In this document: one piece after another, positions 1 through 10,050 of the stretch | How positions within the stretch are numbered: position 1 is the stretch's first letter | How the letters are laid out: each line of letters begins with the position of its first letter | Source: Leptobrachium leishanense | Lineage: Eukaryota; Chordata; Amphibia; Anura; Megophryidae | Direction: 5' to 3' | Length of the DNA: 64,000 nucleotides | NCBI GenBank assembly: GCA_009667805.1 | Contig: CM019065.1 | Location: 22,037,822-22,101,821 of the forward strand | Program-made: the position numbers and the translations under genes | The notes under the pieces: model-generated | Told to the model about the DNA's origin: nothing | What the model saw: only the letters and a program-made list of their open reading frames with translations | The model's database searches: none

Positions 1-1604
1 CATCAAAAATGGGTAAAACTCAAAAAGCCAGGCATAGCAGGACAGAGCTCCTGCAGCTTGCAATCTCTCCCCTTGGCATCCAGCTACGCCCCCCCAATTT
101 TTGGGTTTTGCGGCATATTTTCAGAAGCGGTCATCAGATTTTCCTTGCACTTCGGGGACCGCAGGGTTGGGGAATTTAATTCCTCAAAGTGCAGGTTACT
201 GGAGAGCACCGAAATGTTGGTGACATTTCGGTTCTCTTTGAATAACCCCTTTTGAACAACCCTGTATGTTAAAGACACAGGGTCCTTTGGAGTCGGTCAA
301 GAGTAGAGGGTGACATTTGGTATCTTTGGAAAGGCCAGAGCACGACTTTTCCAATCATACCAAACATGACCAGGTTATATGTAAAAAATATATATATACA
401 GTATATAATAAATACAAATAAAAATTAATAAAAGTGATTTTTTTTCTTATAATGCAGCAATATTGTTTACTTTTTAATTGTAATGTAAACAATGATGCTA
501 CATGAATTCACCTTCTCATTTCCCCCCAATGAAAAATGATCTAGTTTTTTCTTAGAAAAACACAGTAACAGGTTCCCATTTCAATATATTTTTAACAAGG
601 TTACCCAAATGAATATATAACAAAGGCTTGGATGATAAAAGGTAAAAAAATATGATTTTATATGCTGTAAATGATTGAACTCTTAATGGAAATTCACATC
701 TTTTTACATTTTTGTTATAGCGTTCCGACCGGGATTTATGGCAGAGGAGGTGGGTTACGAGAACATGGCAGAGGGAGTAGGGTAAGGCATTGGGGACCTG
801 ATCACCAACCTTTCAATTATTTGCATTTGTCTCTTTTTCCATTTTATTGTATTAGATTGCAGATCCTTTTCCATGGTTGTCGTTAAAAGTCAGACATTAG
901 CGTCTCACTTTTAACACCCGTATTCTGACCGAGCCACTTTGTCATTAGCTCGAGTCGCAATACTTTTGAGGTGTTTTAGGACAATGGGTATCAACTGCAG
1001 CAATCCTTAACACTCCATATAGCCTGATGCGACCTAGCTGGAATTCTGCAGGAGCTCGTACCAGCGAGCCCACACGGGACGGCAGAAGGATTCACACAGG
1101 AACACCGAGAACTATTTGTTTCCTCTGTTCTGCTGCCTATGGAGACACGAAGCGGCATATTGCGCCTATCTGTTCACTGAAAGATTTGAGGGGAGTATTG
1201 GATTTTTTTGTGTATTTAGGTTACTTTTGAAAAAGTTAATATTTCTTTGCATTAAAAAATGTTAAAAGAGATCTTCTGTAGAGAAAATATTTGCTTGTAC
1301 CTTTCTTTTTGTTATCAATCCATGCTCCCTGCATGTCTTCGGCGCCTATCTGAAGCCAAAGCTGAACATCAACCACATCAGACTGACATCTTGCATGTTA
1401 GCCCTCGCAGTGGGATTGGCCGATGCTGAGGGTGTCATTGCATGTGTGCACGCTGACATAATTTACAGGTGCTACCCCGGCATGCCGGGAGAGTGCCTGA
1501 AGGGGAGTGGGGTCCTTTGGACCCCTCTATCGCCCATCGGTAGCAGGGACGTGCTGCTAGGGCGTTGCATTAAGTGATAGTGAATGGCAACTATACATGG
1601 TCAG
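1..1604. other. Old repeat fragments downstream of V2R gene A
   Basis: No gene is recognised here. Around 100-258 lies the end of a TIR element: it finishes in TTTGAATAACCCC, like the element at 41185-44468. Positions 290-560 contain a diverged piece of the TTAA hairpin-chain family, recognisable by the TTTGGTAT...ATACCAAA hairpin with CCAGAGCA and by the AATATTGTT...AACAATGATGC block. Positions 1390-1580 carry another fragment with the TGCCTGAAG and GGTCC..GGACC hairpins. Between 600 and 1390 nothing is recognised. The family assignments come from comparing copies within this window only. Confidence 0.45.
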
Positions 1605-2684
1605 TAGTGATGGGCCGAACAACCCCGTGTTCAGTTCGCAATCGAACTCGAACATCCGAAAAAGTTTGACCTCGAACACAATGCGAACACCATGCAAGTC
1701 ATTGGGGCTCGAACGTTCGGAAATTAAGACAGGAAGGATGGGGGACAGGAAACAATGAAAAAAAAAGTAAAAAAAAAACATTTTTAACCCTTTCACTGCT
1801 GAGTGTTGAGCCATTTCACTGCTGTGCGCTGAGCTCATTTTTACCGCTTTTGCTCATGTTTAAACGCAATTTGAAGCCATGAGAAATGTTTTATCCCCAA
1901 CGAGTGGGAAATGTTTGACCAACAATGAGTGGGAAATTTTTGACCAACAATGAGTGGGAAATATTCCCGTTTTAATTCAGTATCTAGTAAACCATTTATT
2001 ATTATATTCTGCAGTAAAGAGTCTCTTTATTTTTAGATTTTTTTAGGATTTTTTTTTTTTTTTAAATTTAAAGTTTATTGAATTTTCAAGAAAGGAAAGG
2101 ATAAGGGTACAAAATAAAAGGGGGAAAACAGGGAAATAAAGATAAAGATATGCACCACAATACATGACATAATAGAATACGAAAACATCACCTAACTCTA
2201 TGGCAGCGACGTATATAAGTCACTGAGGAAACCTTTGACATGACATTAAAGTGTGACTGTAAGTATCCCAAATAGTCCAGTGATCTTTTCCGACCCCTGT
2301 CAATCCCATCAAAGACCTGGCCATGGCGTCTAGGGATCTTAGTTCCCCTATCCTAGTCTAAACCATGCCCACTGTGGGCACCTTATCTGATTTCCAGTTG
2401 GAGGCTATTAAGTTAGTGGTGACAGATAAGATATGAGCTAGGAGTTGTTTCTGGAAATGGGTAAGGAACGTGGGAAACATTTGAAGGAGAAAAATATCAG
2501 GAGATGGGATAATGTCCTCTCCTAGGACCTCCGAACTCAGAGTAGCGATCTGATCCCACAAAACTTTAAGACGGGAGCATGACCACCAGACATGAAAAAA
2601 CGACCCGTCCTCCTCCTCACACCTCCAACAGGTCTTAGAAATATTAGGTTTAAAATAGTGTTCCCTGTCGGGGGTAATATACCA

Positions 2685-2905
2685 ACATAGAAACATAGAA
2701 AAATGTCGGCAGATAAGAACCTTTCGGCCCATCTAGTCTGCCCAATTACATGGATACTTTACCTGGATTTATCTTTTGTTTAGGATAGCCTTATGCCTAT
2801 CCCATGCCTGCATAAATTCAATCACTGTTTTGGCCTCTACCACTGCAATTGGAAGGCTGTTCCAACGATACAGAACCTTCTTCCTAGCCTCCACCAGTGA
2901 GATAC
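2685..2905 (-). mobile_element. Short retroelement fragment (WNSLP type), copy 1
   Basis: The segment starting AACATAGAAACATAGAAA interrupts LINE ORF2. On the minus strand it encodes WNSLPIAVVEAKTVIEF, a phrase typical of the extreme C-terminal coding tail of amphibian retroelements. A second copy, about 90% identical over ~200 bp, sits at 7710-7930 in the same orientation. The exact family and insertion limits are not certain. No target duplication was identified. Confidence 0.55.
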
Positions 2906-4481
2906 ACCTAAATTTTTTACAGTCCAACAAAAAACAATCTCTCCATTGGTCCGAGGTAAAAGTTTGATTCAAGTCTCGTTCCCATATCACCTGCAATCTC
3001 CACTGTTTAATCTGGGGTCTAGTTAATAACTGTTGATATATTAAAGATAAGAGACAAGTCTCGAGAGTGGGATGCAAACAGTAGTTTTCAAACAGAGTTA
3101 GGAGGTCAGAGCTGGGGGGGAGATGTAGTAGACCATATTGTGAGAGACAGGAGTGTAGTCTCAGAAAATGAAAGCCGAGGTTAGAATGTAAAGAGTGAGT
3201 CTCTTGAAGCTGTAGGAAGGGAAGAAGGTCATTTGAGGCATAGAAATAAAATAATTTGCCAAGCGAAGCAAGGCTCCACGGGCAGGGGTCAAAATCAGGG
3301 ATCAGATGGGTAAACATCGATATGGGGGAGGCCATAGATAGTGAGTGTATCGCCGTCAGGGCGGGACGTGTCACATCCCAGACACATTTGAGAAGTGCTG
3401 CTAGGTCAGGTAGTTCGCTTAGTACCGGTCTGCGGGCTTTTGGTGTCCACAATAGTCAAAAAGTCATGGGGGAGAGTACAGGGCAGGAGCAGGGCGGTCC
3501 ACTGGGGGAGATTTGTGCCCGTAAAAAGGCGGCCAAGGCTCGTCATCAAAGCTGCCCTAAAGTACAACAATAAGTTAGGTAAACCCAGACCCCCTCTGGC
3601 CACAGGTTGATGTAAAAGAGCAATTTTAATGCGAGGTCTCCTGCCTCGCCAAATAAAGTTAGAGAGGGTTGAGAGAATAGTCGCAAAAAAGGACATTGGG
3701 ACTGTCAGCGGCAAGGCCCTAAAAATATATAACAGCTTAGGCAGTAACATCATCTTTATCGCATTAATCCGTCCTGCCCATGAGATCTCTACAGTAGACC
3801 ATTGTTGACACAGGTTAGAGGCTAGGGCAATAAGAGGTGTATAATTAAGCGCAAAAAGTTGTGATTTGGTAAACGTAAATTTGATCCCCAAATACGTCAG
3901 GGAGCGAAGCCGCCAGTCATATGGGTAGTTGCATTTGAGGGAGGATAGGTCAGAGTCCGGAATACCGTATGGCAGGGCTTGGGTTTTATGAACATTAATT
4001 TTATGATAGGACAGTCTCCCATATTCTGCTAAAATGGAGTGAAGGGCAGGCAAGTAGGTAAGGGGATTAGTCAACGTGAGTAAGATGTCATCAGCAAAAA
4101 GACTTCATTTATAGGTAGAAGGACCCACCATGAGACCCTCCACCTCATCGGCCTGTCTAATTGCTTGGGCAAGCGATTCTAGTGCTAATGCGTATAAAAG
4201 TGAGGAAAGAGGGCAGCCCTGTCTGGTGCCGTTCGTTATGGGAATTACGGAGGACTGAAAACCTTCAGTTAAGACACGGGCATTAGGAGAGGAATATAAC
4301 GCCAAGTTAGCCCCAATAAATTCAAGGGGGAAATTAAATTTCAGTAAAGTGTGCTCTAACAACACCCAATGGAGTCGGTCGAACGCCTTTTCGGCGTCAA
4401 GCGAGAGCAACAGAGTCGGTGTGTTGGATCGTATAGCATGGTCCATCAAAGCCACAGCCTTGATGGTATTATCAGGGCCCT

Positions 4482-4684
4482 AAAACATGGGCACTAGGCC
4501 CGGTGTGAGCGCACTTAACTTCAGTGGGTAACCCACTAAAGTTAAGTGCGCTCACACCGGGCCTAGTGCCCATGTTTTAGTCTTCTGTTTTACTGTATAG
4601 GGTATACATAGGTGTTTTTGAGCTGCCACCATACCATTATATATTAAGTAGCGCCACCTGTCTCTCCATTTCTTTCTTCATTCC
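4482..4684. mobile_element. 203-bp insertion with a 101-bp near-perfect hairpin
   Basis: LINE ORF2 is interrupted by 203 bp flanked by a 14-bp direct repeat ATTATCAGGGCCCT at 4468-4481 and 4685-4698. Removing the insert plus one repeat brings the two reverse-transcriptase segments back together. The first half (about 4480-4580) is an almost perfect inverted repeat, CTAAAACATG...CATGTTTTAG, with a few bases of loop around GGGTAACCC. The second half has no recognised content. A 14-bp duplication points to target-primed reverse transcription rather than a cut-and-paste MITE, but there is no clear poly-A tail. Confidence 0.65.
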
Positions 4685-6966
4685 ATTATCAGGGCCCTGT
4701 CTGGATGTGATGAACCCAACTTGATCATCAGCAACCAGTATGGGCATGACCTCGACCAGTCTGGTAGCCAGGATCTTGGCATAAAGTTTAACATCGACAT
4801 TTAGAAGGGAAATAGGTCTATATTTGGAACAGTGATCCGCAGGTGGGGATGTCTTAGGGATAGTAACGATATTAGCGGACAACCAATAAGTAGATGTATT
4901 CCCTGACTGAAATATGTAAGTAAGTGCAGAGAGAAGAGGGGCATTAAGGCGAGCAGGAAAGGCTTTATAGTAGGCTGCTGTAAAACCGTCCGGGCCAGGC
5001 GCTTTGTTAGACTTAAGGGAGGAGAGGGCCGCGGTGAGCTCTGTCAGGGAGGGCGAGGAAAGTAGACTGGGAAGATATGCGTTAGGCAGTGAAGGTAGGT
5101 TAAGTCACTGGAGGAAAGGAAAAATCTCTGATATAGTGGGCTGAGGCAACGTGGACTCTTGGCCTAAGTTATACAAAGTGGAATAATACGTGGCAAAACA
5201 GTCAGCAATCTGCTGAGGGTGGTAGCGCATCGACCCATCTGTAGCAGTCAGATGATCAATCCTAGACTTCGCCACCCTCTTTCGCAATCTGTTGGCCATA
5301 ATCTTACTCTCCTTATTATTGTAAAGATACATCTTAGTTCGTAGTCTGCGCGCCGCCCAAACATAATCCCGCTTATCCAATTCCGCCAGCTGTAGTTGGA
5401 GCCCAACTAAGGTGGATCGGGTAGTCGGGTCAGTTTGTTTCTTATGTAGGGTCGTGACTTGGTGGATTTGATGTAGTAGGGTCAGTCTATGGGAGGAGTA
5501 TTGCTTTTCTTAAAGTATGAGCCCCGTTTAATTAATACGCCTTGCACTACCATTTTATGCGCTTGCCATATAGTAAGTGGGTTTACGTCGGAGGTAGTGT
5601 TCTCTTTAAAATAATTTTCTAAGGTGCGCTGAACATCCTCCATGACCTCCGGACGGGCCAAAAGGGATTCATTTAAACGCATGGGCTATCGTCCCACAGG
5701 GGCGCGGGATTCAGGGAGTCGTAGAGTAATAGGGGCATGGCCTGACCAAGACATAGAACCCAATATGCAATCAGACACCAAATTCAGCAAGTCTGCGGTA
5801 ACAAAGAAGTAGTCTATTCTGGAGGTTGTTTTATGCGCTCCTGAATAGAAAGAATAGTCACATTCATCAGGGTGCAGAATACGCCAAATATCAAATAGTT
5901 GAAACTCCGCCAAAAGAGCCGCAAAATTTCAAACCGCGGAGCGCTGTGCCCTGGTAGGTCGGGGCGGCAAATCAAGGGATTGATTAAATTCTCCACAGAT
6001 TACGAGTCTCCCCAGGGAGACTTTAAGCAACTTAACCATTGCTACAAGGAGGAAGGAGAGTTGACCGGTATTAGGACAATAGAAATTAGCAATTGTATAT
6101 GGGGTTCGATTAATATCACAAATTAGGAAGAGGTATCGCCCATTAGGGTCGGTGATCACTCTGTGCAGATTAAAAACCACATTCTGATGAATCAGGATGG
6201 AAACTCCTCTCGCTTTAACTGCAGTCGTGCCGTGGAAGTGATGGGAGTAATTTGGGAGGTACAATTTAGGGTGAGCGGATCTTTTAAAAGGAGTTTCCTG
6301 AAGACACACCACTTCAGGGGGTTGGTGTCTCAGGTCAGCATACAGAGAGTGTCGTTTATGTGGGACATTCAGACCCCTCACATTTAACAAAACAATTTTA
6401 AATACCATCATACATTCCGAGAAAGATCAAGAAGAGCAGGTAAAGTACACATCTCAGGATCCTGGACTCCCACCGGTCAAACATCAGATAAGGAGCATTT
6501 AAAGACAAACAGTGAAGCTCATAATCCCAGAAAAATCGGACATGTCCAGAACAGCTTCTGTGTATCAGGTGAAGCTTAGAGAAAGAATACTGTGGTGCAA
6601 TCAAAACGGGAAAAAAAAGGGAACAGAGGGTAAAAACTGAAAAAAGAAAGTTCAGTGCAAACGGCACTGGAAAAATATTTACAGTACCTCTCCTAGGCCA
6701 CAGAAGACTCGGGCCAACCCTGGTCATACCAGGGGGAGATGGGGGGTGTGTTCGGATAGGTATGGCAGGAATAGAGCGTCCACCAAGCGGCGCTCCTGCT
6801 CTATCCAAGTCGTAGTTCGGTGCTCAGGACAAGATAAACCTCAGGATCTTCGGGAACTTTCAAAAAAGGAAAAACAGACCCACCGGTCAGCAGATGTAAG
6901 CCAGCCAAGCAACTCTCACTTTGTCGTGTTCACTCGATGCCATTCCTGCGACACCTTTTGCGGCGA

Positions 6967-8160
6967 TGGGGAAGCTTGGTGAGGTGGCATGAATTCACCC
7001 AACAGGTTCCACGACTGAAGAGTAGCCAGGCCTTCGCTGACGTCCCACAAGACGGTCATCGCTCCATTATGAGTCACCAGATGCTTTAGTGGAAATCCCC
7101 ACTGATACTGAATCTGATGATTTCGGAGAATTTTGGTCACAGGTAGGAATTCCTTGCGCTTTGACATAGTAGCAGCGGACAAGTCAGGAAAAAACAAAAG
7201 GTTGGCGTACGGCGCAGGCAAAGCTGCTGCGGTTCTCATAGCGGATATAAGGGATTTTTTGATCCTGAAGAAGTGCACTCTCATTAAAACATCCCTAGGC
7301 ACCGTTTGGTCTAGATGTCGCGGCTTCGGAATACGATGTACCCTGTCGAGTTGTAAATCCGTGTCCAGCGCGTCCGGTAGCAGAGATCGAAACAGGGCCT
7401 GTAGATACGTGGTCAATTCACCAGTTTTAACCGTTTCAGGGATTCCTCGCACTCGTATATTATTTCTTCGGGAACAGTCTTCTAAGTCGGTCACCTTCAG
7501 TAATAGAGACTCATGGGTAGATTTTAGCTGCTTATAAGCGTCTACAAGGTCATTATGGGCTAAGCACAATTCGTCAGTTTTTGTTTCAAGTGCATCAGTA
7601 CGCTCACCCAGATCTCGAATTTCCTGGTGGAGATTGGCTGTGATAGAACGAAAATCCTCCTGGATAGTGTTTCTGAGGTCTTGGAGCAAGGATTGGAGCT
7701 GGAGTCCAGAAGCATAGAAACATAGAAACATAGAAAAATGTCGGCAGATAAGAACCTTTCGGCCCATCTAGTCTGCCCAATTACATGGATACTTTACCTG
7801 GATTTATCTTTTGTTTAGGATAGCCTTATGAATTTCCCATGCTTGCTTAAATTCAATTACTGTTTTGGCCTCTACCACTTCTACTGGAAGACTGTTCCAT
7901 GTATCCACCACCCGCTCAGTAAAATAAAATAAGCAGCGGCAGATGCTGACAGGAGCAGGGGATGAAGATCCCCCTCCTCCGGCGGGATCGATTGCGGTGA
8001 TCTGGAATCGCGGGAGGTCCGGGTGCCATCTTGCGGCCTTTCCCGGGTTTTCCCGAGTCACGACACCTCGGCCAGTTTCGGCGTTTTGCTGGGTGCCATC
8101 ATGTGCTAGGGTCTGTACTGAGGCGATTGAGGCCGTTTGTGTATCAAACCGCTGCTGCAT
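6967..8160 (-). pseudogene. LINE ORF1 pseudogene (RNA-binding protein)
   Basis: Translation of 7700 down to about 6990 gives a coiled-coil stretch (about 60 residues rich in L, E, D and K) followed by DLEDCSRRNNIRVRGIPE, LQLDRVHRI and a basic C-terminal domain. This is the signature of L1-type ORF1p (RRM plus C-terminal domain), which binds LINE RNA as a trimer. The N-terminal part lies at about 7930-8160 and is separated from the rest by a 220-bp insertion at 7710-7930 that also contributes foreign codons. The remaining reading frame is long, but the copy is not functional. Confidence 0.75.
7710..7930 (-). mobile_element. Short retroelement fragment (WNSLP type), copy 2
   Basis: It starts with three CATAGAAA units, continues through the same GTCGGCAGATAAGAACC block as the copy at 2685-2905, and ends near CCCGCTCAGTAAAATAAAA. 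The minus strand encodes FTERVVDTWNSLPVEVVEAK. It splits the N-terminal part of LINE ORF1 from the rest, so it was inserted after the LINE. Family assignment is tentative. Confidence 0.55.
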
Positions 8161-8408
8161 TGAGCCGCTAGAGCAGGAGATTCAGCCAGTGAAGGGAGAG
8201 CCCAGGTCACCCGCGGCTACTCAGTATGGCTGCCGGCCATGCCCCCCTTTTTAGGATGTTTTAAGCATTTTTTGGAAAAAAAAAATTAAAAAAAATCCGA
8301 ACTTACCGCGAATGTCCCGAAAAGTTCGAAGTTCCCGAATTTCGAACAGGCGATGTTCAAATCGAACTTCGAACCGATTCGAACCGGCAGCCCATCCCTA
8401 ATGGTCAG

Positions 8409-9138
8409 CAGTAAAACCTATTATTTATAAGTTTTTGAAAGTTAAAATAATAAGATATATATTTTGCCTTATGTCAAGTGTTCTTTTGCTAATTGCTCAT
8501 TATTCTTGAAATTGTGCATTCAGCATTTCTAAGAAAGTATGTCATGCAGAATGTTTGTGACTGGTTTGCTATTGTCTACACATTAATGTTTTTGATTGGT
8601 CCACTATATTTACCTCTGAGTCTGTGAAAAGCATATATTAAGAATAAAGATGCTGCTCTCTTAGAGCTGTGAAGTAACAAGTTGAGTCTGTCCTTTATTG
8701 GACTAAACTCCTCTGTGTGATCTCCAGTATCTTTCCAGGTGCCAGAGGGCCCAGTCAAGCTCAGGGAGAGAAGGCAAATGTCTGCATGCAGCTGAATAGC
8801 CACCTTGCAAAAGTGCCATCACTTACCACTAGACTTTAAAACTTGTTATTAATTACTGAATAACGCCAGTTGCAGATGAAGGCAAAACTAGTTGGAAATA
8901 GCTCATTCTGAATCTGCAGGCCACACATTAATGTTTCCCCATATACAATATAGGAGACATTAAGATACAGTAAGCTGCAGCTATATCCGAGAAGAAAACA
9001 GAGCTGGTGCCTCTGATGGAGCATGCCGTGAAGAAATTAAGCAGACCCCTCAATTCTTTATGTTGGATGTTCTGTTCTGATACAATGAAAGGGCGATCAC
9101 ATAAAAGTAAGCCGTATGAGATGGGTTTTCACCTTCTT
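8409..9138. other. Region between the hAT and the V2R A terminal exon
   Basis: No coding sequence is recognised. Positions 8620-8720 contain AATAAAGATGCTGCTCTC followed by TTTATTGGACTAAAC, a pattern reminiscent of an LTR polyadenylation region, but no second LTR or target duplication is seen. 9060-9138 is the immediate 3' flank of V2R gene A. Confidence 0.3.
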
Positions 9139-9144
9139 TTTATT
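9139..9144 (-). promoter_or_regulatory. Polyadenylation signal overlapping the V2R A stop codon
   Basis: On the minus strand the last codons read GTGAAATAAA, so the hexamer AATAAA overlaps the TAA stop. If used, the 3' untranslated region would be only some 15-30 nt. Gene B has the same hexamer directly after its stop (57632-57637), so the arrangement is conserved between the paralogs. No other strong AATAAA was noted close downstream. Confidence 0.5.
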
Positions 9145-10050
9145 TCACGTTCTGGCCTTTTTTCATGACATATTCTCTTGAGTTCATACTGGGTCTAAAC
9201 AATATAATGAAACATTTTGGGGCAAACATACAGAACACTATGGCCCAGCTGGAAGCTAAGATAGCAAAGACCTCCATGGCCACCGTGTACTTGCCCTGAG
9301 AACTAAGTGAGGCCGGGATATATGACACCCAGACACTGAGGAAGGCCAACATGCTGAAGGTGATGTACTTTGCTTCATTGAAACTGTCAGGAAGTCTCCT
9401 GGCCAGGAAGGCAACAACAAAACTGATGGTGGCAAGAAGTCCAAGGTAACCCAACATGCACCAGAAAGCAGTGGGTGAACCTTCATTACACTGAAGAATG
9501 ATCAGTCTAGGTTGGGTCTCAATGTTCTGTTCAGGAAAGGGAGGATTAATGGACAACCACGTGATGCACAAAATAAACTGCAGAAACAAGCAGATACTAA
9601 TAATCATGTAGGACATCCAAGGACTTGTCCACTTCTTCAAATTGCTATCGGGTTTAGTGGCCATGAATGCCAAAACCACCATGATAGTTTTGGCTAAGAT
9701 GCAGGAAATACAGAGGGAAAATACCATGCCAAATGCCGCTTGACGTAGAAGACAATTCTCGGGTTTGGGGAAACCAATAAACATCAGAGAGCAGAGGAAG
9801 CAAAAAGATAAGGACAGCAGGAGCAAACAGCTCAGAGAATAGTTGTTGGCTTTCACGATAGGTGTCTTTTTAAATTGCAAAAAGAGCTTCAGGATGATGA
9901 CTGGAACCAAAGAAGAAATGGTGCCCGTGCAGGCCAATGTGGTGCCCAAAGGTTCTTCATAGGAGAGATATTCTATGGGTTTTGGAAGACAGATGTATTT
10001 CTCTGGATTTGGCCACATGTCCCATGGACACTTTATGCAACTCAAAGAAT
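9140..10050 (-). CDS. V2R gene A exon 6 (seven-transmembrane domain)
   Basis: 911 nt. The acceptor is TATGTTTTAG|ATTC. It encodes residues 565-867: SCIKCPWDMWPNPEK, seven hydrophobic segments, the PKPENCLLRQAAFG loop, AKTIMVVLAFMATKP, and FVVAFLARRLPDSFNEAKYI followed by TFSMLAFLSVW and APKCFIILFRP. It ends EYVMKKGQNVK with TAA at 9142-9140. The long C-terminal coding block is characteristic of V2R and couples to G proteins. Compared with gene B there are 15 substitutions in the first ~175 residues and none in the next ~125. Confidence 0.95.

Larger units (their letters stand above)
2358..6411 (-). pseudogene. LINE ORF2 pseudogene (endonuclease plus reverse transcriptase)
   Basis: Read from 6411 down, the first ~160 codons match an apurinic/apyrimidinic-like endonuclease: NVRGLN, then VCLQET, then ICGEFN. 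The reverse transcriptase follows in broken frames: KYRPISLLNVDVK near 4820, the SLDAEKAFDRLHW motif near 4390, and NGTRQGCPLSSLLY near 4225. The canonical YADD box is not visible in the open frames and probably lies at the break near 4090. A cysteine/histidine segment (CWRCEEEDGSFFHVWWSC) near 2600 is the usual L1 C-terminal zinc-knuckle region. At least eight frame breaks occur, so it is a pseudogene. Confidence 0.85.
2050..8247 (-). mobile_element. Degenerate L1-group non-LTR retrotransposon (LINE)
   Basis: A near full-length LINE on the minus strand. Its 3' end is a poly-A tail (poly-T on plus at about 2050-2063), and its ORF2 and ORF1 remnants read leftwards from about 8160. A direct repeat TTTTTAGGAT at 2040-2049 and 8248-8257 is a plausible target-site duplication, so the insertion lies inside the hAT at 1605-8400. 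Both ORFs are broken by frameshifts, stops and three later insertions (about 2685-2905, 4482-4684 and 7710-7930). The order ORF1, endonuclease, reverse transcriptase is that of the L1/Tx1 group. The copy is inactive by inspection. Confidence 0.85.
1605..8400. mobile_element. hAT-type DNA transposon (interrupted by an L1)
   Basis: The left end reads TAGTGATGGGC and the right end GCCCATCCCTA, an imperfect terminal inverted repeat of the TAGGGATG type. Both ends are flanked by the same 8 bp, ATGGTCAG, at 1597-1604 and 8401-8408. An 8-bp duplication with TAG...CTA ends is diagnostic of the hAT superfamily. The terminal parts (1605-1720 and 8280-8400) are rich in GAAC/TTCG words. No transposase is visible, so this is a non-autonomous copy. 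About 6.2 kb of its length is a later LINE insertion (2050-8247). A TTAACCCTTTCACTGCTGAG stretch near 1787 shows that part of a TTAA-family element is also embedded. Confidence 0.82.

Noticed and set aside
4480..4580. Strong hairpin as a transcription terminator
   Set aside because: Intrinsic terminators are not used by polymerase II, and the hairpin lies in a transposon insert with a target duplication.
9256..9697. Short frames antisense or shifted relative to V2R exon 6
   Set aside because: Shadows of the receptor exon; the same shadows appear at gene B.
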